34,280 bases of DNA from an uncultured Verrucomicrobia subdivision 3 bacterium (GTDB lineage: Bacteria > Verrucomicrobiota > Verrucomicrobiae > Limisphaerales > UBA11358). The stretch lies in the NCBI GenBank assembly GCA_903847285.1, contig CAINDH010000233.1, forward strand, positions 1-34,280, in the 5' to 3' direction. The translations under genes and the position numbers were made by a program. Each line of letters begins with the position of its first letter. The stretch's first letter is position 1. Positions 21,337 through 30,618 of this stretch are shown piece after piece. A model generated the notes under the pieces. The model did no database searches, was not told the DNA's origin, and was given only the letters and a program-made list of their open reading frames with translations.

Positions 21337-22938
21337 CTAGTCAGCGCTCGCCGCGTCTTTCGACTCTCGATCGTCGGGCATGGGAATGGCCTTGGGCTTA
21401 CTCCTGTTACTGACAAGATTGGCCGGGCGGCGGAAACGCTCAGCGGACGGCGGGGAATTTCCAACGCTGACGCGATAGTTTGACTCCCCGGTATTGGAAA
21501 CCGATTGGCGGCCGACGAGCTGGCGGAGTTTGAACACCTGTTCCTTCATAATCTTCGCCCGCGCATCCATTTGCTCCGCCGCGCTGGCGATTTCCTCGGC
21601 GCTGGAGGCGTTGCTCTGACAAACCTTGTCCATTTGCCCGACCGCCTTGTTGATTTGTTCGATGCCCTGCGACTGCTCGCGGGCAGCGGTGGCAATCTCG
21701 CCCACCAACGAGTCAGTAACGGTCACTTTCTCCGAGATCTGCGTCAGCGACTCTCCGACCCGGGCAGTGCATTGCGAACCTTTCCGGCTGCTAGCAATCG
21801 CCGCCTCGATCTTGTCCGCCGTTTCCTTGGCTGCCGCCGCGCTGCGTTGCGCAAGGGAGCGCACTTCATCGGCTACCACGGCAAAGCCCGCGCCGGCTTC
21901 GCCCGCCCGAGCCGCCTCCACCGCGGCGTTCAGCGCGAGGATGTTCGTCTGGAAGGCGATTTCATCGATGTTCTTCACGATCTTGGCCACTTGCGCGCTC
22001 GTCGAATCAATCGCCCCCATGGCGGCGACCATCTCGACCATGGTGCGAGAACCGTTTTCCGCGACCGCGCGGGCCTCAGCCGCCAGAGATTTTGCCTTTT
22101 GGGCGTTTTCGGCGGTCGCCTGGATCATGCTGGACATCTCTTCCAGGGAAGTGCTGGTCTCCTCCACCGAGGACGCCTGTTCGCTCGCACCCGAAGATAG
22201 GGCTTGGCTGGCGTTCGCGACCTGCTGGGAGGCTGAGGCGGTATCGAATGAGCCTTGGTCAAGGCTCGCCGTGATCTGCTCCAGGGACTTTTTGATGGAG
22301 CGCACCACCGCAAACGCCAGGAGCGCAGTCATAAAAATGGCTATGGTAAGAATAAAAGCAATCAGCCGAACACCCGTGAGGGCATTCGCCTTGCCGGCAT
22401 TGCCGAATTCCATGCCCAATTTATTGTTATAATCAATGGCATCTTCGAGGGCTTTCTCAGCTACATCAAACCTGGGAAAAAGATCCGCCATATAAAAATG
22501 GTTAACGTCCTCAGCCGATTTTCCTGACCTGACGAGTTCCATCAACTGGTGGCGGGTCGTCACAAACGCGGCATGAGTGCGCTTGATTTCTTCGAATGAC
22601 TGGCGCTCATGTTCATCCGCCAGAAGCGTCGCATATTTTGCAAGACTTTCGTCCACCCTGACCCGGAGGGCTTCTATCTGCTTGCCGATTCCCTCTCGGG
22701 TTTCCGCGTTGGTTGTCGCGAGGTAGCTGGACATTTTAATCATGACGTCCCGGCGCAAAGAATCGCACTGACCCAGAACCAATATGCTGGGCAGGGAGTT
22801 ATCTGCCAGACCTTCGATGTCACTCCGAAGATCATCCACCTGCCAAATACAAAAGCCCCCCAAGGCAAGGAGGATCAAGAGCAAAACGATGAAGCTGGAA
22901 ATAATCCGCCGCGAGATCGTCCAGTTATTGAGGTTCAT
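21337..22938 (-). CDS. Methyl-accepting chemotaxis protein without docking pentapeptide
   Basis: This is a 533-residue membrane receptor from ATG 22938 ([16 protein letters not shown]), where receptor homology begins. An in-frame ATG at 22998, preceded by GGGGGAAC, would add 20 residues and remains possible. TM1 is at about 11-32 ([17 protein letters not shown]). The four-helix-bundle-like sensor region starts with [20 protein letters not shown], of 4HB_MCP character. TM2 is near 190-212 ([21 protein letters not shown]). The signalling hairpin carries the usual tip. Its C-terminus is a basic, disordered tail ending DAASAD, so it lacks the FRNF ending of its two neighbours and may rely on them for methylation in mixed arrays. 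Confidence 0.92.
   Translation of the reverse strand: MNLNNWTISRRIISSFIVLLLILLALGGFCIWQVDDLRSDIEGLADNSLPSILVLGQCDSLRRDVMIKMSSYLATTNAETREGIGKQIEALRVRVDESLAKYATLLADEHERQSFEEIKRTHAAFVTTRHQLMELVRSGKSAEDVNHFYMADLFPRFDVAEKALEDAIDYNNKLGMEFGNAGKANALTGVRLIAFILTIAIFMTALLAFAVVRSIKKSLEQITASLDQGSFDTASASQQVANASQALSSGASEQASSVEETSTSLEEMSSMIQATAENAQKAKSLAAEARAVAENGSRTMVEMVAAMGAIDSTSAQVAKIVKNIDEIAFQTNILALNAAVEAARAGEAGAGFAVVADEVRSLAQRSAAAAKETADKIEAAIASSRKGSQCTARVGESLTQISEKVTVTDSLVGEIATAAREQSQGIEQINKAVGQMDKVCQSNASSAEEIASAAEQMDARAKIMKEQVFKLRQLVGRQSVSNTGESNYRVSVGNSPPSAERFRRPANLVSNRSKPKAIPMPDDRESKDAASAD
21575..22205. repeat. Signalling-module repeat, copy in receptor 2
   Basis: Partner of 19790-20425, in register and on the same strand. 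Receptor 3 (23083-24768) carries a more diverged version of the same module. Confidence 0.7.
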
Positions 22939-23082
22939 AAGTGAATTGGGCTTAAACAGATGAATAGTAGAGCTCCGACCCGAGGGTGAATCGAGCATGT
23001 TCCCCCAGAGTGTGTTTCGGTATAAGAATACAACTTAAGCGCAGCCATGTATTTGTTTTTGGTATTACACTTTTTGCCAGCA

Positions 23083-24768
23083 CTAGAAGTTCCGAAACTC
23101 ATGGTCTTCGCCCGTTCCAAGAGCAGTATGCTCCTTCGGCATGGGAATGCTGATCTGGGGGTCTGCCTTGGCGAGGCGAGGGGCATTGTGAGTTGCTGGT
23201 TTGCGCCTATCCACCATCACTGCAGAGCGGTTTCTGGCGATTGGCTTTGGCGGGTGGACTGCAGCCTCTGCCGCCCCATCGCCGCCGACCAGCTCGCGCA
23301 GTTTGCCCACCAGTTCGTTGAGAGTTTCGGACTGAGCGGCAAGTTCTTCGGCCGCGCTGGCGCTTTCCTCGGCGCTCGAGGCGTTGCTCTGGGTCACCTG
23401 CTCCATCTGGGCAATGGCCGCGTTGATTTGCTCGATCCCCTGGGACTGCTCCCTGGAAGCCGTCGCAATCTCTGCCACCAGCGAGTCTGTGGTGGATATC
23501 TTATCGACTATATGCTTAAGAGATTCTCCAACCTTGGCAGAACTGGCCGACCCGTTCCGGCAGCTGGCCGAGCCATTGCGACTGCTCGCAATGGCCGACT
23601 CAATCTTGTTGGCCGTCTCCTTGGCTGCTGCTGCGCTGCGCTGCGCCAATGAGCGCACCTCATCTGCTACCACTGCAAAACCTGCTCCCGCTTCCCCCGC
23701 GCGCGCCGCCTCCACGGCGGCATTGAGGGCCAGAATGTTTGTCTGGAAAGCGATTTCGTCAATGCCTTTGACGATCTTGGCGACCTCGCCGCTGGAGGAC
23801 TCAATCGCCGCCATGGCCTGGTTCATCTCTATCATTGTGCGGTCCATCTCCCGCATCGTGACGGAACCCGTCTCTGTGACCGAGCGGGTCTCCGAAGCGA
23901 CCGCCTTGGCCTTTTGCGCATTCTCCGACGTCGAGCGGATCATGCTGGTCATTTCTTCAAGCGAGGCGCTGGTTTCCTCCACCGAGGACGCCTGTTGGCT
24001 GGAGGCGGAGGAGAGGTTCTGACTCGAGGCCGAAATCTGGGCAGCGGCCACCGAGACCTGGCTGCAACCTTGGGCCAGCTGATCGGCGGTAGTTGTCAAT
24101 ATACCGACAAGTCCCTTCATCGTCTTCCAGCTGTAGAACCATACGGAGGCCATGCCTGCTATTAGTATGAGCAGCAAAAGACCGATTATTATTTTCGTCT
24201 GTTTCGCTGCAGACGTCTCCAGGCGTTTGCTGTTTTCCTTGGCCAAGACAATCATTTGATCAATCGCTTTGCGCTGTTTTAAATAGAACGTTTCCATCTT
24301 TCCATAGGCCAACGCGTTGGCCGTAGCCTTGTCCTTATTTTGTATGGCCGGGAGGAATTCTTTTTCAAGCGTATCAAAAAAATCCAAGGCTGGCTTCTGC
24401 GCTTCATCGGTCAGTATCCGTCCAATCTCCGAACCGGCCAGCGGTTGTCTCCAAAATTCCAGCCGTTGTTCAAATTCTTTCCTTAGAGACGGTATTTTTT
24501 GGATTTGCCCCTTTAAGGCGTCCGCGTCACTTTCGCCGAGCATTTGCAGAACGACTTCATAAGATTCAATCAGATAAAGCGGAGGAGGCAGAATTTCGCC
24601 GAGGAAGTCTTTTTGATGCGTAATTTTTTCGTAAAGTGGGCCGTTGACCTTGAGCTGGAAAATGGCGAGCAAGGAGAGCGTGCTGGTGATCAGTGTCAAC
24701 ACCAGAAACACGATGATTACGCGTTGAAATCTTGTCGCGACCGTAAGGTTTTTTTGTTCTGTTGGCAT
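23083..24768 (-). CDS. Methyl-accepting chemotaxis protein with docking pentapeptide and a 7-residue insertion
   Basis: This 561-residue receptor has TM1 at about residues 14-36 ([20 protein letters not shown]), a sensor region of about 150 residues, and TM2 near 190-212 ([20 protein letters not shown]). The signalling hairpin has the normal tip. It ends HEFRNF, again fitting the CheR/CheB docking pentapeptide. In the descending helix the segment after IASS reads [14 protein letters not shown], a tandem pair where the sister receptors have a single unit, so this arm is one heptad longer than expected. It lies four bases after the cheW stop and is the first of three tandem receptors. Confidence 0.93.
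   Translation of the reverse strand: MPTEQKNLTVATRFQRVIIVFLVLTLITSTLSLLAIFQLKVNGPLYEKITHQKDFLGEILPPPLYLIESYEVVLQMLGESDADALKGQIQKIPSLRKEFEQRLEFWRQPLAGSEIGRILTDEAQKPALDFFDTLEKEFLPAIQNKDKATANALAYGKMETFYLKQRKAIDQMIVLAKENSKRLETSAAKQTKIIIGLLLLILIAGMASVWFYSWKTMKGLVGILTTTADQLAQGCSQVSVAAAQISASSQNLSSASSQQASSVEETSASLEEMTSMIRSTSENAQKAKAVASETRSVTETGSVTMREMDRTMIEMNQAMAAIESSSGEVAKIVKGIDEIAFQTNILALNAAVEAARAGEAGAGFAVVADEVRSLAQRSAAAAKETANKIESAIASSRNGSASCRNGSASSAKVGESLKHIVDKISTTDSLVAEIATASREQSQGIEQINAAIAQMEQVTQSNASSAEESASAAEELAAQSETLNELVGKLRELVGGDGAAEAAVHPPKPIARNRSAVMVDRRKPATHNAPRLAKADPQISIPMPKEHTALGTGEDHEFRNF
23543..23584. repeat. Tandem 21-base duplication inside a chemoreceptor gene
   Basis: Two adjacent 21-base units (23543-23563 and 23564-23584) match at 16 of 21 positions. 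They encode RNGSASC and RNGSASS. The other two receptors have one unit at this place. The frame is kept. Confidence 0.8.
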
Positions 24769-24772
24769 ATTT

Positions 24773-25297
24773 TTAATTTATTCCTTTTTCAGGCATTAGG
24801 TTTTGGGGGATAGTAATCGGGCCGTCTTCCAAGAATATTTTTTCAATGTTAAGCAAAGTCTTGACGCCGCCGCGCAGAGTGGCCAAGCCTAGGATGAATT
24901 GAGTGTCGGGAGACCCGCCGAAATTCGGCGTTGCCTCGATGTCTGCCTCGTTCAATTGCACCACCTCTTCGACCGCGTCCACGATTGCCCCCATAAGCGT
25001 GCGCCCGCCCGAGGGGGTGGGAATCTGCACCACAACGATGCAGGTGCGCTCGCTATAGGCTACCGCCGCGAGCTGGAATTTAGCCCGGAGGTCTAGCACG
25101 GCAATCACTGTGCCGCGCAGGTTGATGACGCCCTTGATATGCTCCGGCATCCGGGGCACGGGTGTGATTGGGCAGAGCCGAATGATCTCCCGCACGTTGA
25201 GGACGGGAAGCCCGTAGGACTCCGCACCCAGACTGAAGGTTAGGTAACGGCCGGCCTTGGCAAGGGAGGGGTTCGAGGTCGGAGAGGTCGATGTCAT
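24773..25297 (-). CDS. cheW: Chemotaxis coupling protein CheW
   Basis: This 174-residue CheW-like protein links receptors to CheA. After a short Ser/Thr/Pro-rich start it shows the SH3-like beta pattern: [21 protein letters not shown] at 18-38, then [20 protein letters not shown], with the conserved Arg in NLRG. A later strand reads [13 protein letters not shown]. The ATG overlaps the cheA stop by four bases (ATGA), and the first receptor gene starts four bases after its stop. It is the only stand-alone CheW here, consistent with one array type fed by the three adjacent receptors. Confidence 0.95.
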   Translation of the reverse strand: MTSTSPTSNPSLAKAGRYLTFSLGAESYGLPVLNVREIIRLCPITPVPRMPEHIKGVINLRGTVIAVLDLRAKFQLAAVAYSERTCIVVVQIPTPSGGRTLMGAIVDAVEEVVQLNEADIEATPNFGGSPDTQFILGLATLRGGVKTLLNIEKIFLEDGPITIPQNLMPEKGIN

Positions 25298-27576
25298 AAA
25301 TTAGCCTTAGTGTTTGGAATTGCAGTCGGTTTTTGATGGCTGGGCATTTTTACCAGCGTGTCCACGTCCAGAATGAGCCCCACCCAGCCATCGCCCAGCA
25401 CGGCGGATCCAGCAAGGAGGTTTTGATTTTGAAATGTCTGACCCAAACTTTTGATGACGACTTCCTGCTTGCCGATCAATTCATCGACCAACAGTCCTCG
25501 AGCGGCGTCACCCGATTCCACGACCACGATGATGCCGTCCTCAGGGTTCACGGCTTTGTATGGTCGCCCGAGGTGGTGGCCCAGTCGTAGCAGCGGCGTC
25601 TGGCGGCCGCGCACGCTGACGACTTCGCCGCGCCCTTGAATCACACTTACCATCCCAGGCCGGGGGCGGAAGGATTCACGAATCGAAAGGGTCGGAATGA
25701 TATACCGGTCGGTGCCGACGCCAACCAGCATTCCGTCAATGATGGCTAGCGTAAGCGGCAGGAGTATTGTGAAAGTAGTGCCCTGGCCAAGCACGGACTG
25801 GATTTCAATCTTGCCCCGCAGGTTCTCAATGTTCCGCCGCACGACATCCATTCCCACCCCGCGCCCGGATAAATCGCTGACCTTCTCCGCCGTGGAAAAC
25901 CCCGGCAGGAAAATCAGGGAAAAAATTTCCGACTCGCTCAGTTCGGCCTCGGATTTCACGAGCCCGCGCTCGAGGCCCTTGGTGCGGATTCGGTCGCGGT
26001 TGAGTCCTCTGCCGTCATCCGAGATGCGAATGACGATGCCTCCACGCTGGTGGGAGGCGCTGAGGCGGATGGTGCCTTGCGGGGACTTGCCTTGGGCTGT
26101 TCGCTCGGCGGGCGATTCAATGCCGTGATCCACCGAGTTGCGAATCATATGGATAAGGGGGTCGCCCAGTTTTTCAACGATGTTACGATCCAGCTCTGTC
26201 TCCTCGCCTTCAAAAACAAGTTGAACCTGCTTTTGTTGCTGGGCGGAGAGATCGCGTACTAGCCGGGTCATCTTATTAAAGGCCCCGCGTATGGGCACCA
26301 TGCGCAAGGACATGGCGTTGCGCTGCAAATCGGTGGTGATGCGGCTGAGCTGGCGCAGGTGGCGCGCTAGCTGGAGGCTATTAATATTCTGAACGTCCGG
26401 ATTCTGAACCACCATGGATTGCGCAATCACCAATTCCCCCACCAGATCCACGAGGCTATCTAGCTTTGCCGTGTCGAGTTTGACAAATCCGGCTACCGGA
26501 TCCCCGACGGTCCTCTCACGAGGCGGTTCGTTTTCAGGCGTGGGCGACTTTGCCGATGGAGTCGGTTTAGATGGTTTTGTCGGTTCGGTGCGGCCGGTTG
26601 GTGGGGTTGCGGGCGCTACCATCACGGTCGCCGGGGGCTGCTCTGGAGGGGGCTGAACCTTTGGGGGTTGGCTTGGAACTGTAGCAGGGGCAGGCGCGGG
26701 CAAAGGAGTCACGGAGGATATTGGTTCACCGCGCAGGGCGGCTTTCGCGCTTCGGATGATCTGTCGCGTGGGCACGACGATGGCCGCGCCCGGGCTGACG
26801 CCTTGGAGTTGGTCGCTAATGGCATTCGTGATTTGTGTCAGCGCGTCGGCGCCGGCGAGGATCAGGCTGATTATCTCGGAAGTGATGCGTAATTCCGAGC
26901 TCCGCACGGAATCCAGCAGGGACTCCAACTCGTGCGCCAGATCACGCATCGCATCAAGGTGTAGAATACCGGCGCCGCCCTTGAAAGTGTGGAAGGCGCG
27001 GAAGATGGAATTAATGGTGGTGGCATCGGCCGGATTGGTTTCCAGTACCAGGACACCCTGTTCGATATTCTGGAGTAGTTCCACCGACTCGCTGTGAAAT
27101 TCCCGGAGCATTTCCAGGTCATCGGCTAGGTTAAGGCGGATGGCGGGTTCGTCCGCGGCCGGGGCAGCTGTAGCTGTAGGAACTGTGGCAGGTGACGTTT
27201 TAGTCGGGACCGATAAATTATGATTCCACGCCGCCGGCCAAGGTGGGATTCCCTCGCCACCCGGCCCTGCGTCCAGAACACAGCTCATGTAGGCATGCCA
27301 TTCATTGAAATGGCAGATGTTTTCCACGGTAAACTTGCCTTCGCCATCCAAAACCCGATCCAGCCAGCATCGAGCGGCTTTTAATCCTGCCGCCCAGCCA
27401 GAAGAAACATTTCCCGCCGCCAGTTCTTCCAGGTCCATGACAAACCGGTTGATAGGCAGCAGTCCGGCATCTTGTTCCGGCAACACAAAAGCCAACTCCT
27501 CACCAATTTTGGCGAGCAGTTCGGCTGCCTTCAGTGAATTGAATGGTTCGGACGTTTCTTTGTTGTTTGAACTCAC
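25294..27576 (-). CDS. cheA: Chemotaxis histidine kinase CheA lacking an evident P2 domain
   Basis: This protein has 760 residues from a GTG at 27576. Residues 1-125 are an unrecognised helical extension. The HPt (P1) spans about 152-258, with phospho-His196 in FRAFHTFKGGAG. Residues 290-352 are a Pro/Thr-rich linker where a CheY-binding P2 domain would usually stand. P3 dimerisation lies near 362-430. The ATPase (P4) has the N box HMIRNSVDHG, G1 SDDGRG (519-524) and G2 GRGVGMDVV. A CheW-like P5 domain covers about 610-750. It autophosphorylates in response to receptors and passes phosphate to receivers. Candidate targets in this train are CheB, the CheY-like protein and REC-PP2C. The gene follows the ABC ATPase by 18 bases, so transporter and array genes are probably co-transcribed. 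Confidence 0.95.
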   Translation of the reverse strand: MSSNNKETSEPFNSLKAAELLAKIGEELAFVLPEQDAGLLPINRFVMDLEELAAGNVSSGWAAGLKAARCWLDRVLDGEGKFTVENICHFNEWHAYMSCVLDAGPGGEGIPPWPAAWNHNLSVPTKTSPATVPTATAAPAADEPAIRLNLADDLEMLREFHSESVELLQNIEQGVLVLETNPADATTINSIFRAFHTFKGGAGILHLDAMRDLAHELESLLDSVRSSELRITSEIISLILAGADALTQITNAISDQLQGVSPGAAIVVPTRQIIRSAKAALRGEPISSVTPLPAPAPATVPSQPPKVQPPPEQPPATVMVAPATPPTGRTEPTKPSKPTPSAKSPTPENEPPRERTVGDPVAGFVKLDTAKLDSLVDLVGELVIAQSMVVQNPDVQNINSLQLARHLRQLSRITTDLQRNAMSLRMVPIRGAFNKMTRLVRDLSAQQQKQVQLVFEGEETELDRNIVEKLGDPLIHMIRNSVDHGIESPAERTAQGKSPQGTIRLSASHQRGGIVIRISDDGRGLNRDRIRTKGLERGLVKSEAELSESEIFSLIFLPGFSTAEKVSDLSGRGVGMDVVRRNIENLRGKIEIQSVLGQGTTFTILLPLTLAIIDGMLVGVGTDRYIIPTLSIRESFRPRPGMVSVIQGRGEVVSVRGRQTPLLRLGHHLGRPYKAVNPEDGIIVVVESGDAARGLLVDELIGKQEVVIKSLGQTFQNQNLLAGSAVLGDGWVGLILDVDTLVKMPSHQKPTAIPNTKANL

Positions 27577-27594
27577 TAATTTTTAAAAAGAGTC

Positions 27595-28407
27595 TCAGAC
27601 ATAATTCCGCTGCAACATTTCCGCCACGGTCGAATCGAGCTGTTCACGCCGGCGAACGTCGTCGAAACGCTTGAGCAGATCCTCGGGGCGGACGCGTGCC
27701 CGCTCGGCTCCCTGCAGGTCGTGCAGCACCTGGCCGCGGTGCATCATTACTATGCGATCCCCCAGATGAACCGCTTGTTGCATGGAGTGCGTGACCATCA
27801 GAGTGGTGAGTTTGTCGCGCTGGATGATCTCGTGGGTGAGCCGGATGACCTGGTCGGCGCTTTTGGGGTCGAGTGCAGCAGTGTGCTCGTCGAGCAGAAG
27901 CAATTCCGGTTTCAACCACGAAGCCATGAGCAAGGTCAAAGCCTGCCGCTGTCCACCGGATAAACTTCCGATGGCGTTGTCAATTCGGTTCTCCAGCCCC
28001 ATGTTCAGGGAGCGGATGCGGTCGCGCAATTCGGCCTTGAGCTTGTGGTTTAACGCCCAGCCCAAGCCGCGAGGCTGGCCGCGATGGGCCGCCATGGCGA
28101 GGTTTTCGGCGATGGACATGTTCGGCGCCGTGCCGCTGAATGGGTTCTGGAAGACGCGGCCGATCAGTTTTGCCCGGCGGTGCTCGGCCCAGCGGGTGAT
28201 GTTTTGGTCAGCGAGGGTGATCTTGCCGAAATCCGGCAGAAAAGTGCCGGCTACCGCGTTGAGCAGAGTGGATTTACCTGAGCCATTCGTGCCGATGATG
28301 AGGAGGAAGGAGCCGGCTTCCAGTCGCAGCGAAACGTCCTGCAGAGCGCGCACCTCGTTGGGCGTTCCGGGATTGAAGGTCTTGGTGACGTTGGCGATGG
28401 TGAGCAT
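27595..28407 (-). CDS. ABC transporter ATPase (COG1101-type, TrpZ-like)
   Basis: This protein has 270 residues from ATG 28407 (MLTIANVTKTFNPG). The frame opens further upstream, but that part lies inside the permease gene. Walker A is GTNGSGKST, Q-loop region RVFQNPFSGTAP, signature LSGGQRQAL, Walker B LLLLDEHTAAL, and H-loop MVTHSM. It powers the permease encoded one base upstream. This ATPase type normally works with a COG4120 permease and a COG2984 (ABC_sub_bind) binding protein, and both are present here. Substrates of the family include tryptophan and other aromatic or unidentified compounds, so the substrate here is open. Confidence 0.93.
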   Translation of the reverse strand: MLTIANVTKTFNPGTPNEVRALQDVSLRLEAGSFLLIIGTNGSGKSTLLNAVAGTFLPDFGKITLADQNITRWAEHRRAKLIGRVFQNPFSGTAPNMSIAENLAMAAHRGQPRGLGWALNHKLKAELRDRIRSLNMGLENRIDNAIGSLSGGQRQALTLLMASWLKPELLLLDEHTAALDPKSADQVIRLTHEIIQRDKLTTLMVTHSMQQAVHLGDRIVMMHRGQVLHDLQGAERARVRPEDLLKRFDDVRRREQLDSTVAEMLQRNYV

Positions 28408-28408
28408 G

Positions 28409-29356
28409 TCAGGCGTTGGAGGGTTTGATCGCGGTCGCCGGTTTGAGCTTGCGCAGAAAGGCTGGCGCAACGAGGGCGACAAAGACGAATCCCGCGGTGA
28501 TGAGCTTGAGGTCATTGGGGTTCAAACCCCAGCGCAGCGCGATGGCGACGAGCAAGCGAAACAGCACCGATCCGATGACGGCCCCCGTGATGAGTAAACC
28601 GATGCGCGAACTGCCAACGAGCGCCTCGCCGATGATGACGCTGGCAAGTCCCCAGACCACCATGCCGATTCCCATTTGCACGTCGGCGAAGCCCTGATAC
28701 TGCGCGAGGAGCGAGCCGGACAGAGCGATCAGGCCGTTGGAGAGGGCAAGGCCGAGGATAATGATGAAGTCCACACTCACGCCAAGGGCGCGGATCATCT
28801 GGGGGTTGTCGCCAGTGGCGCGCATGGCGGTGCCAAGGTTCGTCCGGAAAAAGAGGTAAAGTAGCATGCCGAGGAAGCCGACCAGCAGCAGCATCGCCAG
28901 CAACGTGGCGGCATCGCGCAGGCCAACGGTCCAGCCGAAGACATTAAGGTCCGAATCCGCCGCGACGTGAAGCCATTTCATGCCGAGGTTTTCGGCCTGC
29001 GTTGCCAGGGTGGTTTCATTCAGCAATGGCACGTTGCTCTTGCCCATGACATGGAGGTTTACCGAGTAAAGCGCGGTCATCACGAGAATGCCGCTGAGGA
29101 GTCCGTTGATCTTGAACTTGGTGTGCAGCAGGCCGGTGGTCATGCCTGCCAGCACGCCTCCCGCGAAGCCGGCCAGCGTGGCTAAAACGGGAGCGACATG
29201 ATGCGCGAGCAATATGGCGGTGACCGCGGCTCCGAGAGTGATGGAGCCGTCCGCCGTGATGTCGGGAAAATTGAAAATGCGGAAGCTCAGATAAACTCCC
29301 ATCGCCAAAAGCGCTAGAATCAATCCGATGGTGGTGGCGCCGATTAGCAGAGTCAT
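28409..29356 (-). CDS. ABC transporter permease (COG4120-type, branched-chain-permease fold)
   Basis: This 315-residue integral membrane protein has about eight to nine hydrophobic helices. The opening MTLLIGATTIGLILALLAMG is followed by FRIFNFPDITADGSITLGAA, characteristic of this permease group. ATG 29356 overlaps the stop of the STAS gene by four bases (ATGA). An in-frame ATG at 29413 would overlap that gene further and adds no homology. It forms the membrane channel for the ATPase (27595-28407) and the three-domain binding protein (30619-33579). It lies inside the same train as the che genes, suggesting that transport and sensing of one compound are coordinated. Confidence 0.92.
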   Translation of the reverse strand: MTLLIGATTIGLILALLAMGVYLSFRIFNFPDITADGSITLGAAVTAILLAHHVAPVLATLAGFAGGVLAGMTTGLLHTKFKINGLLSGILVMTALYSVNLHVMGKSNVPLLNETTLATQAENLGMKWLHVAADSDLNVFGWTVGLRDAATLLAMLLLVGFLGMLLYLFFRTNLGTAMRATGDNPQMIRALGVSVDFIIILGLALSNGLIALSGSLLAQYQGFADVQMGIGMVVWGLASVIIGEALVGSSRIGLLITGAVIGSVLFRLLVAIALRWGLNPNDLKLITAGFVFVALVAPAFLRKLKPATAIKPSNA

Positions 29357-30612
29357 AACGTTATCAGAGGTAAAGGTGCACGGTCTAAAATCCGCAGCGG
29401 CCCGACCCAGCAAGCGCCGCGCATCAGATCGGTCTGGCCTACACCCTCGAACTGGCGTTCATCCGCGAGCAGGTGCAGGACGGTCCGTGCGGATTCGGTG
29501 CCGAGCAGGCTGGCGATGGTTTCTTGCAGTTTGAGGTTGCCCTTCGGCAGTGGGCGATAAGGAAACGCCGCCGCGTGAAAATGCCCCTGAGCCTGCGTAC
29601 CTGGGCCGATCGGACGGAAGAATTCGGCAGGGCCGGAGGATGGCTGCTTTTCGGCAAAGCCCACGATGAGGGCTACGTTGCGCTCATCGGTGCGTTCCGT
29701 CGTGAAGGAAAGCCAATCGCGTACGCCGGGAAAACTCCACGGCGAATGACCGTTCGCACGCGCGGGCGACTGGCGGAGGGCCGCGCCGACAAGGCTGGCG
29801 CTCTCAGCCACGATGACGAAACCTGCGGCCGCAGAGTCAATGTCCTGAAGAGCCGTCTCGACGAGCTCAGCCAGTGCAATCACGCCGCGTTCCCCCGCGG
29901 CGGCTTCAAAGCGCAGCAGACGGGCAAAATCGCCGCGGGCGGTAAGACCGTAGAGCACGTTGACCTCTGGCATCAGCTGTCCTTCGGTCAACTGAAAATC
30001 CGGCACACTGCTGCCGTCGGTAGGCTGGGCGACCGCCGCGCCGCCTGCGGCAAGAAATTCGCCGAAGGGTTCATGGCTGTCGGACAGCTCATCGCCAAAC
30101 GCGCCCAAGCCGAGGCCGAAGCTCCCGGCATCAAAACGCAGGCGTTGACTGTCTGCGGCGGACAGCTGGCCGGTGGCGAACTTTTCCGGATGCCCAAGCA
30201 ATCGAGCCTCCAGAATGGCTCCGGTATTCTGTTCGTGGGCTTCAAAGGTGATGCCGTTCCGTTCCCAACGCCGCGCTGCGGAGGCCGGCTTCACCGGCGG
30301 CGGCGTCTGAGCCGCGGCCACCAGCATGCCGGCAATGCCGGAGAGATGCAGCACCGCCAAGACGCTCTCGGTCGGCTGGACTACTCGCATCTTTCCACGC
30401 ACCGCTTTGAGCTGTTTGTAGTATTTCAACAAGACTCGGATGCCCGCCGAACTGATGTAATCCACCTGGGAGAATTCGAGATCTAGGTGATGTTGCCCTG
30501 CGCGGATGGCGGACTCGATGGCGTTGCCGACGTATTCCGCCCAGTTGGCATCCAGGCGACCTTTGAGTTGCAACTCGTGGCGGTCTTCGCGGGGCTGTGG
30601 GGTGATTTCCAT
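29353..30612 (-). CDS. STAS domain with uncharacterised C-terminal domain, inside an ABC transporter operon
   Basis: This protein has 419 residues. Residues 1-100 are STAS with YISSAGIR (candidate phosphoserine Ser55). A Pro/Ala linker follows. Residues 115-330 form the domain also found in the 757-residue STAS-kinase protein (13033-15306). Signatures are FGLGLGAFGDELSD near 170, VPDFQL, VNVLYGLTARGD and AAGFVIVAES. The last 90 or so residues (FFRPIGPG... to ACWVGPL) appear unique to this protein. It sits between the binding-protein gene (six bases upstream) and the permease gene (ATGA overlap), so it is translated with the transporter. A phosphorylation-controlled regulator of transport or of a sensor is plausible. 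I do not recognise the C-terminal domain. Confidence 0.8.
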   Translation of the reverse strand: MEITPQPREDRHELQLKGRLDANWAEYVGNAIESAIRAGQHHLDLEFSQVDYISSAGIRVLLKYYKQLKAVRGKMRVVQPTESVLAVLHLSGIAGMLVAAAQTPPPVKPASAARRWERNGITFEAHEQNTGAILEARLLGHPEKFATGQLSAADSQRLRFDAGSFGLGLGAFGDELSDSHEPFGEFLAAGGAAVAQPTDGSSVPDFQLTEGQLMPEVNVLYGLTARGDFARLLRFEAAAGERGVIALAELVETALQDIDSAAAGFVIVAESASLVGAALRQSPARANGHSPWSFPGVRDWLSFTTERTDERNVALIVGFAEKQPSSGPAEFFRPIGPGTQAQGHFHAAAFPYRPLPKGNLKLQETIASLLGTESARTVLHLLADERQFEGVGQTDLMRGACWVGPLRILDRAPLPLITL

Positions 30613-30618
30613 GGCGTT

